NCBI GenBank assembly: GCA_944989445.1
Contig: CALYLW010001010.1
Coordinates: forward strand, 1 to 64,000
Reading direction: 5' to 3'
DNA: 64,000 nt
Source of the DNA: Ampullaceana balthica
Lineage: Eukaryota > Mollusca > Gastropoda > Lymnaeidae
In this document: one piece after another, positions 23,701 to 35,075 of the stretch
Position numbering within the stretch: the first letter of the stretch is position 1
How the letters are laid out: the number at the start of each line of letters is the position of its first letter
Notes under the pieces: model-generated
What the model was told of the DNA's origin: nothing
What the model saw: only the letters and a program-made list of their open reading frames with translations
Databases searched by the model: none
Program-made: the position numbers and the translations under genes

Positions 23701-26312
23701 GCCCACAAACCTAACGGAAGAACAGATTGAGTTTAGAAGAGGACTATCAAGTGCTGATCAGATAGCAACACACACAATTATTATAGAGTCATGTGCGGAA
23801 TGACACTTAGCTTTCTTCATCAGATGTGTAGATTTTTAAAAGCCCTCTGACAGCAAATAGGATTCATATCGGCAGTCATGAGTCACTGTGTAATTAAATC
23901 AAAAAATAATTAACACCAAAAATATGTATAACACATTTACATGCAAGTAATACATAAGGACTGCTTAGCTTGTCAGATGAAATTAATATCAAAAGTGAAG
24001 TAAAGTGTAAGATATTTTCTTTCACCTCTCCTGTTCCTCTTAAAAATAACATTTAGATTGGAAACATCAGCTAAGGGGGGGGGGATCCGTGCACACGAAA
24101 GAAAATAGATGTGAATAGAACACACTATCAGAAAAATAATAAATCAAGACAAGAAGTTTGATGGTAAAGGCAAAGGGTGGCGAGGAAACCCCAAGATGAC
24201 ATAGAGACGTAATATGTTGGGTGAGGCACAGACTATGAAAGATGTATAAATACTTGCAAGAGACCTCAAAAAGTGGAAGGCTGTGGCTGAGGTCCTGCCT
24301 TTCACAAGGAATTTAATAGAAAAGCAATGATGATTAGTAAAAAAATATCTTTGACATTTTTTTTAAAAATTGTGGTATCACGGATTGCCAATTTTTTTCA
24401 TAGTTGACCAGATAACAGAAAAAGCAACAAGCATTGATCCTATAAGATTTATGTACAATAGTTTCAAGTCAGAATGAAATTCAACGCGTATCAATCCGTT
24501 TCAACCAAAAGCCTATAATTAATCTTAGTGACATATTAATTAAACAGAACTATTGTGCACTTATAGGACTCACAAACTTGGGAACAACAACATTTGAAGA
24601 TTTTTGAATCTTATTTTTGGCTTTCAAAGACATTAATTTTTGTACAAAGCTACAGTCAAAAGAATATCCAAACCTCGTCTGATGTGTTTATTTTACATAT
24701 ATAAATTTAAAAAGATATAAGTGACTAATTTAACGAAAATTGCTTTCCTTTCTTAAATCTAAGAGGATAGCAGATACGATAAAGGAGATGATAAGTACTT
24801 CGAAAATCCACCATTATGTTTCGACCCCTACGAGTCCACCAACAAAGGTGTGGCAGAAAAGACAAATCCATCAGGTAACATGACACATTGCAATGAAGTG
24901 TAGAAACGCGTTTTATATATTTAAATCTTACGCAACAACGATAAATTTATGTCGAAAATAAGAAGATTTATAAGTAGGTTGAAATATATATTCCCAATAG
25001 TTAGAGAGAGCCATAAATATAAGATTCAAAAATGAGTTTTGAAGCTGAAAGAAATGAATTTAGTTTAGAACGGGAAAAGTAGAATAATGACGAGGGTCGC
25101 CAAGCGGTCGATGATGGTATAGATAAAAATTTTAAGGTACAGATAATGTTAGTTATGGTAAAGGTCTTGTAGTTTGACGCTAAATTTATTGAGAGTTAAT
25201 GTAGAGATAATGACATAGTTTAGATAAATATAAGTTTAGAAGAGGAAAAGAAAAATTACTTAATTTGGACATAGAGGTAATGAAGGTAATGTTAAGAATG
25301 ATTCAGGTAAAGATTAGGGTAATTGAGGTAAAGATTAGGGTAATTGAGGTAAAGATTAGGATTATTGAGATAAAGATTTGGGTAATTGAGGTAAAGATTA
25401 GCGTGATTGGGGTAAAGATTAAGATGATTGAGGTAAAGATTAGGATTATTGGGGTAAAGATTAGGGTAATTGAGGTAAATATTAGGGTAATTGGGTTAAA
25501 GATTAGGGTCATTGATATAAAGATTAGAATAATTGGGGTAAAGATTAGGATGATTGAGGTAATTATTAGGATTATTGAGATAAAGTTTAGGGCGATTGAG
25601 GTAAAGATTAGGGTAATTGTGGTAAAGTTTAGGAGGAGTGGGGTAAAGATTAGGGCAATTGGGGTAAAGATTAGTTTAATTGAGGAAAAGATTAGAATGA
25701 TTGAGGTAAAGATTAGAATGATTGAGGTAAAGATTAGGGTACTTTAGGTAAAGATTAGGATGATTGAGGTAAAGATTAGGATAATTGAAGTAAAGATTAG
25801 GATAATTGAAGTAAAGATTAGGATGATTTAGTGAGATCTATATATACTTGAGTTTGTCATAACAATTACATCTAATATATGGTGTTTATTGCCGAACTTG
25901 ATATTATTATTTATTTACATAACTGTTGAATGGGGGAGTAATACACATATTTATACCTAAACAATAAAATATTTTGTGTTGAACACGTGTTATTTATCAT
26001 ATATAAACTTCAGTTTGTCATGGCAACAGTTTATTTCTAATCTATGTTATTTAAAAAAAGAATTTTATACTATTTTTCAAACAGCTGAATAGGATAGAAA
26101 ACAAAGAGCACATGTAATATATATAAAATAGAATATTTTTTTGTTGAAAACACGTCATTTATTTGTTATTAAAAATTTGTTAAGAATGGAGCTATGCATT
26201 TATTATAGCTGCATTATATTTTTATATCAAATGCCTTTTCTCTCTTTTTACAGATACGTTGGTGATAATTTTGGGATCATTCTTCACTATCTACATAAAT
26301 GTATTTAAATAA
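20507..26312 (+). CDS. Cysteine-rich secreted or GPI-anchored protein, 3' part of gene (4 exons)
   Basis: Unrecognised family. Exons 20507-20730, 22444-22678, 24764-24874 and 26254-26312 (ending in TAA) join with GT-AG borders and matching phases to about 208 residues. Eight cysteines (four, three, one, none per exon) and an NIT glycosylation sequon suggest a disulphide-rich extracellular domain. The last exon encodes a hydrophobic stretch (TLVIILGSFFTIYINVFK), consistent with a GPI signal or one membrane helix. AATAAA follows at 26457. The first visible exon starts mid-codon, so a 5' exon, presumably with the signal peptide, is missing or upstream of the arm. Exons 1-2 lie inside the palindrome arm and exons 3-4 outside it. 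What the protein does cannot be told from sequence. Confidence 0.8.
20794..21802. mobile_element. Harbinger-like TIR element, 1.0 kb (right copy, in intron 1)
   Basis: Mirror of 6163-7168, flanked by TTT on both sides. Non-coding. Occupies most of the first visible intron of the cysteine-rich gene. Confidence 0.75.
21289..21567. mobile_element. hAT-type MITE, 279 bp (right copy)
   Basis: 8-bp duplication gttacgat at 21281-21288 and 21568-21575. Same length as the left copy at 6395-6673. Confidence 0.85.
22444..22678 (+). CDS. Cys-rich gene, second visible exon
   Basis: Acceptor catttcag, donor gtaagt. Reads GKAIRAGDCNYETRD..., with three Cys and many aromatics. Phase 0 in, 1 out. Confidence 0.82.
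23043..23227. repeat. 13-bp minisatellite (agctgaccaatgg)n
   Basis: About 14 units with variants (cctgacctatgg, gatgaccgatgg). Sits in intron 2 of the cysteine-rich gene just beyond the arm boundary. Confidence 0.95.
23370..24320 (+). pseudogene. Decayed non-LTR retrotransposon (LINE) fragment
   Basis: Near 23710-23870 the frame reads LTEEQIEFRRGLSSADQIAT, then FIRCVDF, matching the fingers and palm motifs of reverse transcriptases, with stops between. Near 24180-24310 a KTSKSGRLW-like tail resembles RTE/Jockey-type C-termini. Frameshifts and stops throughout. Lies in intron 2. Confidence 0.6.
24764..24874 (+). CDS. Cys-rich gene, third visible exon
   Basis: Acceptor taaatctaag, donor gtaaca. 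The split codon gives Lys, then DSRYDKGDDKYFENPPLC; acidic and polar, one Cys. Phase 1 in and out. Lies outside the inverted repeat. Confidence 0.75.
25270..25832. repeat. 21-bp tandem array (attgaggtaaagattagggt-type)
   Basis: About 26 diverged units. Because 21 is a multiple of three, it keeps a 160-codon frame open with 7-residue repeats (IEVKIRV). Located in intron 3 of the cysteine-rich gene. Confidence 0.95.
26254..26312 (+). CDS. Cys-rich gene, last exon with hydrophobic tail
   Basis: Strong acceptor ttctctctttttacag, phase 1 in. Encodes a 16-18 residue hydrophobic C-terminus and stop TAA at 26310-26312. Confidence 0.75.
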
Positions 26313-27139
26313 CAACTATCAAAAGAGGCGATAGAAAATCAAGTGTGTAAAAAGTATTAACTTTTACCAAAGCTAAAGATGGGATGCAAATAGTTAAAAT
26401 TTGAGCTAAAACTTTAAAAAACAGGTGTCGTTTGATTATTATGAGGAGAAAAACAAAATAAAACATAACCTCGTGATTGAGATGAGATGATGTAATGGGA
26501 AATGTAAGATGCTATAGACATAATGCTTATAGATTACAGCATAGCTTTTAACATGTTGGAAATGTCAGCTAAAATGATAAAGCAATTTTTACGTCCTACA
26601 CAATTTCAAGTTCATAATTTGAGATTTGGGTGTTAAAAGTGAAAATAAAATGAGTTATTATAATATAATTTTAAAATGAAATCGTGTGTACATATATCAA
26701 CCCAAGCAAATCTAATTACACTAACACCAAGATTTTATGTGTTTTTTATGTTTACAATCTACAATATTTAAGTTTACATATATAAATGTTTATTTAACAT
26801 CTGTCTATAATGATATTAAACTTTTTAATTTTTAAAATTAAAGCTAATTTTTGCAACTATAAATACACTTTCGTTGTTGAAATCATTTTAAATTAAAGAT
26901 CTTTATATTTCTGTTCAATGCGCATCATTCAGGTGAAGTTTGTTTTACGACTTTAATTTGTTATAATCTTTAAAAAAAAGTGACTTATTATATTTAGATT
27001 CCATTGTTTCAAATTACACTTCGGTACATCTGCCAAACTGTCTGACCCAAAACCAGAATTTCACATTGAAGTTTAGACACGGTTGTTGGGATTATGGAAG
27101 AAAGCAGAAGATGTTAATAGCACACGTTACTAGTTTTGT
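26313..27139. other. 3' flank of the cysteine-rich gene, AATAAA at 26457
   Basis: AT-rich. A canonical AATAAA lies 145 bases after the stop. No further gene is seen up to the direct repeat at 27140. Confidence 0.55.
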
Positions 27140-27480
27140 AATGACTTCCACGCCAATCTGTTTCACAACATCTTAGACTGGTAGCGAAAACCATAAAAAA
27201 AATAATTAAAATACTCATACTATGTTATTTAAAACATGCTACATCGATTGGGTCTATGTCTTTATTTATTTTCAAGGGAAATGTATAAACATATGTGTGT
27301 GAGCAATACATTCCTTATTTGAACTACAAACTTTCAATATAAATACGACGAGTGAAAAGCCATCATGTTTCTAATTTAAGATACACAATGAAGCCGAACA
27401 GCGCTTAAAGTCAAGGAGAAGTTACACGTGAAATATTTATTTATCATGATTATGCCAAAGGTATTATTTTTATTTTTTTC
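27140..27480. repeat. Segmental direct repeat, copy B
   Basis: Same orientation as 1-560, with an internal deletion relative to it. It defines the right edge of the duplicated neighbourhood. Confidence 0.75.
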
Positions 27481-27489
27481 CAATTTAAT

Positions 27490-27720
27490 TCAGATAGAAT
27501 TTAATTCAGACAGAATCCTGAATCTGGCCATATTTACAAATCCGGCTCGGACAGAAATTTGCTTCATAAATCCGGTCCAATCCGGCTTGCCGGGTTTGCA
27601 ACAAAATATATATTAATTATAGCTCCGGCTGCGGCAAATCTGGAATCCAGCAGTTTCTACAAATCCGGCTTCGGCTCCGGCCGGATTTCACTTCATAAAT
27701 CCGACCGAATTAAATTCAAT
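27490..27720. mobile_element. Fragment of the CCGGAGCC-type hAT MITE family
   Basis: Repeated 'aatccggct' and 'tccggc' motifs with 'cttcataaatccg', as in 6395-6673. No clean ends. Confidence 0.6.
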
Positions 27721-27852
27721 TATGGGTTTGGAAAATTCAAACCGATTGTCGCTTTCAAATCCGATTATCGTTTAACAGCCATATTCATTTTTGAAAAAAG
27801 GGGGAAAAGAACGGGCAGAAACAAACATTTAAAAATTGTTTCTTTTTAAATT

Positions 27853-27926
27853 TGTTTCCGCTGGGGTTTGATTCCAGGACTTTCCCCGTGCAAGGCGGAC
27901 GTGATAACCACTACACTACGAATCAT
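27853..27926 (-). pseudogene. tRNA-Val-like sequence (repeat end)
   Basis: Reads cgtagtgtagtggttatcac, a Val-type D arm. The anticodon stem has a mismatch with loop CTTGCAC, and the T arm is impaired. The acceptor stem pairs poorly, so it is not a functional tRNA gene. Confidence 0.6.
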
Positions 27927-28447
27927 ATGTTATTCTGTGAAGGAAGAACGCAAGTGAACGCAAGAAACTTTGTTGCCACCCACCCCCCCCCTTTTTTTTT
28001 CTTCTCAACCCACCACGCTTGCCAACTGATTTTTCGACCCCAGCGAGCGTCATTGGTCATGCTCATTTGCACATGGTCGTTTAGGAGAAATATATATATA
28101 GTATATAGAGACCCGTGTGTTTCTAAAAAAAATTGAAGGAACAAGAAAAGTTTTACCAATTAATACTGCGAGTGTATTTCGACATATTAGAGATAATATC
28201 GTTAGGCTTCACCATGGGGTTAAAGGATGGGTGCGACTGAAATCAGGCTTTAGGTTAAATAAATACATATCTATCTATTCTATTCTATATATAATTCTGT
28301 TCATGGTCGGACCATGCGAGGCAAGAAGCTGCAAGTATGTGCAACCGAGCATGACGAATGACCCTCGCTTGGACTTGGGTCGACGGATGTATCGAGAACA
28401 ACAATGGTCCTTGCGTTTCACTTGCATTGTTCCTTCACGGAAAGCGT

Positions 28448-28512
28448 TAGATTCGTAGTGTCTGGTTATCACGTCCGCCTCATATGGGGAAGGTTCAATC
28501 CCCAGCGAAAAC
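28448..28512 (+). pseudogene. tRNA-Val-like sequence (repeat end, opposite strand)
   Basis: Same layout as 27853-27926, with box B ggttcaatccc and anticodon loop CTCATAT. It lacks part of the variable region, so it is a repeat component. Confidence 0.6.
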
Positions 28513-28515
28513 ATT

Positions 28516-29287
28516 AAAAAAAAATTTTTTTTTAAATGTCTGTTTGTGCCCGATCTTTTACCCCTTTATTGCCAACACTAGCTGACTGGTGAAGACATCC
28601 TGAAAGACACAGTTGTCAAAATGGGGTGGGTTTGGGCAAACAACTGGGAGTGAATGAAAAAGAAGGAACTCTACAGAGACCCGCAGCGTAGTATACGCCG
28701 CAGACTTGCTGATCATAGACAGTGCAAAGAACTATAGCGAAAAATAGCGAGTAAACGTGAAGACATGCACACTGAGGTTGTTGTTAACCGCCTCCCATTT
28801 ATTACTACCATCCCTTAAACAAAACCTGTGATTGGCTGACCCTAGCGAGGGTTAGTCATATTTAGGGTTGTTAATTGCGTGTTTTTTTGTTTTTTTTTGT
28901 TTTTTTTTGGAAAACCGATTATCGATTGTGTAACTTCGATTTTAAACCGATTATCGTTTTATAGCTGACTTCATAGAAGTTAGGGGTGTACAGAATGTCG
29001 CCTACAAATGTCTCGAAACCAACAATGAGTTGGCAGTTCTCCCCCCCCCCAGGAATGGCCTTTGGGGTTGGCAGCTGGGGCAATCGCTCCAGGCCCCGCG
29101 CTTACCTTGTTGCACCAGGCCTGGCGCGTACCTAACGCCACCTCTGCCCCCTCCCAACCGACGTTCACTCGCGTTGTTTTGATTTCTTCGTGCTGTAGTT
29201 TGCGTCCGTTCTTTCTCCACTTTCTTTGCACTCTCCATGAGCAAGTCTGCGGCGTATGCTACGCCGCTGGGCGTCTATTGTTAATTA
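28516..29287. other. No gene; GC-rich block near 29040-29160
   Basis: The GC-rich stretch (gcaatcgctccaggcccc) is compositionally foreign and is probably a mobile element fragment. ORFs crossing it on both strands are unsupported. Confidence 0.4.
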
Positions 29288-29374
29288 AACAGGGTATGTT
29301 AAGGCCTGACAAGACGTCACAGAACGACGCGCGTTGTCCTGTGACGTCTTGTAATGCATATGCATACCCCGTTT
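29288..29374. mobile_element. Short foldback MITE, related to 51080-51402
   Basis: aacagggtat..aggcctgaca on the left mirrors the right half. The inner hairpin is caagacgtcacag...ctgtgacgtcttg. It shares its terminal sequence with the intronic element at 51080-51402. Confidence 0.7.
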
Positions 29375-29909
29375 TAAAAAACATGTATATTTATTCTACA
29401 AGGACTTTACTTCTGCCGAACCATTATGATTATAAGGACGACACAAATACATCTTCCTACCGCATCTTTGGGTGACAAGGCAGAAAGTGTCGTCAGGGTG
29501 GTGTGTTCTATTTGTGAGGATGATCCACTGGTCTTTCCAGGGCCGGTCTCTTCTGTCTCAGCATTTGTAGATTGTTGCCACACGGGAGTAAGGGCCGAGA
29601 TCAACAGGTAGATATAAAACGTGAAATAAACTCGGGACATCTTCCCGGCCTTTCTCTGAAGGTGAAAATTAGAAATCTAAGAAGGTCAAAACACATTTAG
29701 AAGGTAAATTAAATTATAATATTATTGTTAGAAATAATGTAACTAATACATGATGATGAAATATTTATAACGCCCTCGTCACCAACACCCTTTAAAATGT
29801 CAGAGCCATGTCTCAAACTGAAACGGCTTAATGATACATGTATTTGTTAATAATAATCATGATTATTATTATTATTATTATTATAATTAACATTATTGTT
29901 ATTATGTTA

Positions 29910-30150
29910 CTAGGGTTTGTAGGGCGCCTACGGCGCCCACTTTTTTTAAAAAAAAAGCCCATGTAACTTATCCTTGTTTGATAAATACGAAATATTAAAC
30001 TTCCTGAAATGTACACAACGTATTTTATAATTATAAATCCTCAAATACTCTTTTTACATCATTCCCTTTTCCAAAATTAAAATATAAGCTTAAAATATGA
30101 CGTCATAGCGTTACGGATACATCCATCCAGTGAGTGAGTGACTTGGGCTT
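29910..30150 (-). mobile_element. Fragment of short Helitron family
   Basis: Contains 'gggcgcctacggcgccc' and 'aacttatccttgtttgata' as in 61167-61605. Ends not preserved. Confidence 0.6.
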
Positions 30151-30928
30151 TTATATTGTTTGTCAATCTCCTAAAGATTCATAATAGTATAACGATTGAA
30201 GTTGAGCCCCATGATTCTTTAAAAAAATATTAGAACTGTGTTATTGTTATTGACATCAGAATTTGTTTAATTATTAAATTTTGCAACTTCCACTCGCTAT
30301 GAAGTATTTTATCTCTTTGGAAATCACCTGAAATCAGCTTTTCATCAACGGTATTACTGGAGTATATGAGCCGCTTTCAACGTTAAATGGTAGGTATACT
30401 TGTATTAAGAAGTGGTCAAAGTAGAAACGTTTCACTTCCAGACCGTAGGACTATGGGGCAAGTAAATCAGCATTCATAAATTTCTGTAGTCACGGCTTAC
30501 GATGGGGTCATTGTGTAGCTATCACAATGCCCAGCCGCCTTTAACATTACCAACAATAATTTCATGTATGCATAACGGCTACGGGCAAGTCACTCGGCCA
30601 TCAAGCTTGCAACTTACAGCAATAAAACTTACATTATTGAGACATCATTGATGAGAGCTTTATGTTTTAAGGTTATTGAAAAAATTCAAACTTTACATAA
30701 TTGGTCAATTTAACGCCATCTACTGTGAAGGTGTTATGTAAAAAAAAATAATAAAAAGAAGTTTTTAAAAAAATGTATCATGTACTTTATATACTTTTTT
30801 AGACAAGAATGGTGTCTAAAAAGTACATAGTTTGACTGGATGTGACGAAAAGTGATAAAATGTTTTGGGAGTTTGGCAGGCTCAAGAAGCTCCTTAATTT
30901 GAAAACCAATATTTTTTAAACAGTCATC
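30151..30928. other. No gene seen
   Basis: Mixed-composition sequence without supportable ORFs or element ends. Confidence 0.5.
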
Positions 30929-31129
30929 CAGTGGCGTCATTAGGGGGACGCGGGCGGTGCGGACCGCACCGTGTGACACCATAACAAGGGGTGACCTCAA
31001 AACGTAACGATTTTTCTATGTTCCTGTTATTTGTTACAGGCAGATTCGGAGGAGGACTTTGGATTAAGTCGTGAGGGGTGACACCGTGAGCTGCCGCACT
31101 AGGTGACACAAACCTTAGTGACGCCTCTG
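30929..31129. mobile_element. 201-bp hAT-type MITE (cagtggcgtcattag)
   Basis: Ends cagtggcgtcatta...tagtgacgcctctg, with 8-bp duplication cagtcatc (30921-30928) and cactcatc (31130-31137). Same family as 36555-36743 in the opposite orientation. Confidence 0.88.
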
Positions 31130-32462
31130 CACTCATCAACATACTGTTCAGACAAACTTGAAAATGAATCAGTGGCGTAGCTTTACAAAATATCTTGGTG
31201 ACAAACTATAAGACTAGCGCCCAACTCCTCGTTTAATAAATATCTTGCCTCGTTTATTTTATATAATGTGACGGTTTAAACTTTATTTTCGCGCCCTTGT
31301 AACTTTGCGCCCGGGGTCAAATGTACCCATTTCCTACCACCCGATAGGCCCCTAAAGTTATTTCACCATTAAGTATTTCCCTATCAAACTACTCAAACGT
31401 ATCTTTAAAATATAACATTCAATATCATCCTGCGCATAATATGAACTTACCCTTTTTGGTTTTGTCTTTACTTTAATCTTCTCGCTAACACCGAAGTCAA
31501 ACGAACGCCGTCTGAAGCTCAATCGATTTACCGGTGCCCATATGTAAGAGCCTGATTTAAGAAAGTTCGATTTCGATTCCCTACATGGAAAACGCAAGCA
31601 ACGACTACTATGTGTCACGCGGCCAGTTCAAAAAAAAGTGAAGGCAGGTACAATGGTGTGTGTATACCGCGCAGGGTAATGAATATTTAATATTTTTACA
31701 GGCAACAAGACCTCTGCCATTTTTCTAATAATAATCCAATTTTAAACCAACAATACTAAAAGACATTACGAGGTTGGGAAATAGAGAAAGACAAAATGAA
31801 TTAATTGTCTTAATAAATAAAATAAACTATTACAAATGATACACATTGGGGTTCTCTGGAATAAGTATTTAGTTATACTTCAAATATCAACCCTTCAATG
31901 TCCAGGCTCTTCTGTTTTATGGCAGTGTGAGAGTTTAAAAATCGTGTGACTGCTTTTCTTAGTCTCTTAATTTAATTTAAATATCATAGAGGACATCCAT
32001 TATTTTATATATCTTTAACAAATAAAACAAAGATTTGAAATGTTTGCTCTTTAAAAAAAAAGTAACAGACAATTTAAACGCATGGACCGATTTAGTGTTA
32101 TGCCAAAAATATTAGACTCAATATTGAATTAAGATTTTTTAAAGAACATACAAACATAAATAGAAATGTACAGTATTTTCAGAGACAATACATCAAGTAG
32201 CAATGTCGGTAAGAAATAACCTCATTAACAAAAACACTAGCGAGAAGATTAAAATTAAATGCACTATGAATTACAAGCACCATAAAGGGAAATATAAAAT
32301 AGTTTTTATTATTACTAGCCGATTACTCCTTAAGATATCAAATGGTATCACCCGCAAATAGGGTCGTGTGTTGTTTCTTCCTTCTTCTGCTGATCTCCAA
32401 TGTCCTTTTGGCCAACTACTTGAAGACTTGACATCTATCAAAGAGTGTAGGCTGTTGAACCT
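31130..32462. other. No gene; one MITE end at about 31171
   Basis: cagtggcgtagcttta near 31171 resembles the end of the 39978-40175 element, but no partner end was found. The rest is AT-rich and non-coding. The 86-codon ORF at 31358-31618 is unsupported. Confidence 0.45.
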
Positions 32463-33056
32463 TTGCGATCAACCGAGGCTTCAAATTGGCAATGTTTAGC
32501 AACAGCATATGTAACTGAGGCTTCAAATTGGCAATGTTTAGCAACGGCATATGTAACTGAGGCTTCAAATTTGCAATGTTTAGCAACGGCATATGTAACT
32601 GAGGCTTCAAATTGGCAATGTTTAGCAACGGCATATGTAACTGAGGCTTCAAAATGGCAATGTTTAGCAACGGCATATGTAACTGAGGCTTCAAATTGGC
32701 AATGTTTAGCAACGGCATATGTAACTGAGGCTTCAAATTGGCAATGTTTAGCAACGGCATATGTAACTGATGCTTCAAATTGGCAATGTTTGGCAATGGC
32801 ATATGTAACTGAGGCTTCAAAATGGCAATGTTTGGCAATGGCATATGTAACTGAGGCTTCAAATTGCCAATGTTTGGCAACGGCATATGTAACTGAGGCT
32901 TCAAATTGGCAATGTTTGGCAACGGCATATGTAACTGAGGCTTCAAAATGGCAATGTTTGGCAACGGCATATGTAACTGAGGCTTCAAATTGGCAATGTT
33001 TGGCAATGGCATATGTAACTGAGGCTTCAAATTGGCAATGTTTGGCAACATCGTAT
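32463..33056. repeat. 42-bp tandem array, about 14 units
   Basis: Unit ggcttcaaattggcaatgtt...gcaacggcatatgtaactga. Two sub-blocks differ by 'tagcaa' versus 'tggcaa'. As 42 is divisible by three, long ORFs stay open on both strands (for example 32463-33392, 32416-33186); they are artefacts. Confidence 0.98.
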
Positions 33057-34287
33057 GTAAGAAGAGCGGGTTTGATGAGTTGCGGCCCACCTGGGGGGGA
33101 GGGGGTGGGTTGGAAAAAACGTCTTGCGACTTCACAAATAAGATCCGAGACACGTTCCAAATTAAGGCCGTTAATATTTTATACAACTTTTAACCATACC
33201 CCAAACATTCCATGCGTCCCACACTTTTCCAACACCCTGGCACCCCTAACCAGGGCCGGCCCTGCCCCTACCCTTTCACTTCCAAACCATTCTCTGCCAC
33301 CGCACTCTCCCACCCTTGAGTTCTTTAATGGAAAAAATGCAGGTGGAAATAACGGAATCAGTTTCCCCCACCCCGCTTTAAAGGTCCCTTAGTCGGTCAA
33401 CCTGATTGTCGCCAGAGTTAGGGTGACATTACAAATACATTGAAATTCTAATAGGGGGCGGGCCTGCTTTGTGTCTCTGAACTTAAAATAAATGGTGCAG
33501 GTGGGGATAGTGCAGAGTCGTTAGGGTTAGGGGTTGTTTAGCAAACACAATGTACACCCTACCTTCCCATCAGTTGCAGCACTGGGCCAAGGGACCTACA
33601 ACACAAACATGACAATACCGGAGTGGATTCACACTCTTGCACAGCTCATGGGGTCAGTCGCCTACGAAATTAAAGCATTGGGCATAACATCTTAATTTTT
33701 TTTTAAGAAAAGATAAATGAAATATACACACTTGTGACGAAACAACAGCTTTTTTTTCGAGCGACGGCGTTAAAAAATGATTGAACATGGGACAGTTACG
33801 TAGAGGCACTTTGAAAGAACACTTAATAAGTTCGCCCGGGGCGGCCTTTTAATGAAGTTACGCAACTGCTTGCGAAACGTACACCGTGAAATAAATCTCT
33901 TGACCTACATGTTAAATTTGTTTTTGTTGTTTTTTTTTGTTGTTTTTTTTTATTTATGTGTTCGTTTAAGCATAGTACACCTTACATTAAGTTCCAATGG
34001 CTGGTCTAATTGTTACTTAGTTCAAAAAATCATTAACTCTTAGGCACCAATAAACACAATTTAAAACAACATCTGATGCTACAAACGCTGAAATCAATAT
34101 ACTAATAACGTTTCGTTACATTTGTTAAAGATATTTTGTAGACAGGGGGCGGAAACTGACAAAATAGATTGTATTTAAATATAAACCTCAATGTAGCTAA
34201 AAAAAATAATTCTTGAATTCTTTTGAATCAAAATTAGAGTAGACTTTGCTTGAAACACTTGGAAATAACGTAGAGTAAATTTGAAGT
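33057..34287. other. No gene seen
   Basis: Pyrimidine-rich 33080-33400, then AT-rich. The ORF extending from the 42-bp array ends at 33392 without recognisable domains. Confidence 0.5.
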
Positions 34288-34716
34288 ACCGTATTTTCAC
34301 GCATATTCCACGCGGGTTATACCAGATTTTACAAACCCCGCAAACGGGTATCTCCGTGGGCGGGGTATCTGAATTTTTTTTACTGAATAATGCATCAATG
34401 GAACTATTACTTGCAAAACACGAATATAAAATTAGATTCTGTATAACTTCTGGTAAGTTTGTTCACAATCTACCTTTAATCGTTTGATATTACGTATCTG
34501 ATTTTATAACGTGGTGAGCGATAATATATATATACAGTTCATTCAACTAGAGTGGTTCAGCGTGATATGACTTCTCAAATGTGGTGGGATAGTGCGGGGT
34601 ATAAGCGTGGGCGGGTTACAAATTTTTACAATTTTTTTACAGGATCTAAAAATTCTGCGGGGTATATGCGTGGGCGGGTTATTTGCGTGTGCGGGGAATA
34701 TGCGTGAAAATACGGT
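34288..34716. mobile_element. 429-bp TIR MITE (accgtattttcacgc)
   Basis: Left end accgtattttcacgcatatt, right end the reverse complement aatatgcgtgaaaatacggt. Internal gcgggttat motifs repeat at both ends. No clear target duplication, so the superfamily is undetermined. Confidence 0.82.
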
Positions 34717-34873
34717 CATTATTTACCAGTATTATCCTATAAAATAAACGAATGTTTGGTCTGTAATGAACATATGACGCATCCCCCACCCCCTTTTTTT
34801 AACTTTCTGGAAAGTTTTTTTAAAAAAAATACTTCCTTGCTTAAAAGGTTGTTATCCTTCTTTATTCTATTAG

Positions 34874-35075
34874 CAGTGCTTCCCAACCTTTTTTTGGGTG
34901 GTGACCCCTTTTGTAAAAGCCATGTGACCCGCGACTCTCATGAAATTTAAATAAGTCAATTCAATAAAGCTTTTACAAAATATAGCAAATTTGCATTATA
35001 GTGAATATTTTTAGTCGACAGTTGGCGAACCCCAGAAAACACGTCGCGACCACCATTACAGGTTGGGAACCGCTG
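34874..35075. mobile_element. 202-bp hAT-type MITE
   Basis: Ends cagtgcttcccaacct...aggttgggaaccgctg, with tattag on both sides (34868-34873, 35076-35081). Confidence 0.85.

Larger units (their letters stand above)
27845..28515. repeat. Inverted pair of repeats with tRNA-Val-like outer ends
   Basis: The left half (27845 onward) and right half (to 28515) are reverse complements over their outer parts, including 'gtgaaggaa..gcaagtgaa' and 'gtcattcgtcatgctc'-like blocks. tRNA-like sequences sit at both outer ends, pointing outward. The centre is unique. Probably two copies of one retroelement inserted head to head. Confidence 0.7.

Noticed and set aside
32416..33392. Long ORFs of 240-309 codons on both strands
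   Set aside because: They are produced by a 42-bp array whose unit length is a multiple of three without stops. All strands stay open equally and no domain is visible.
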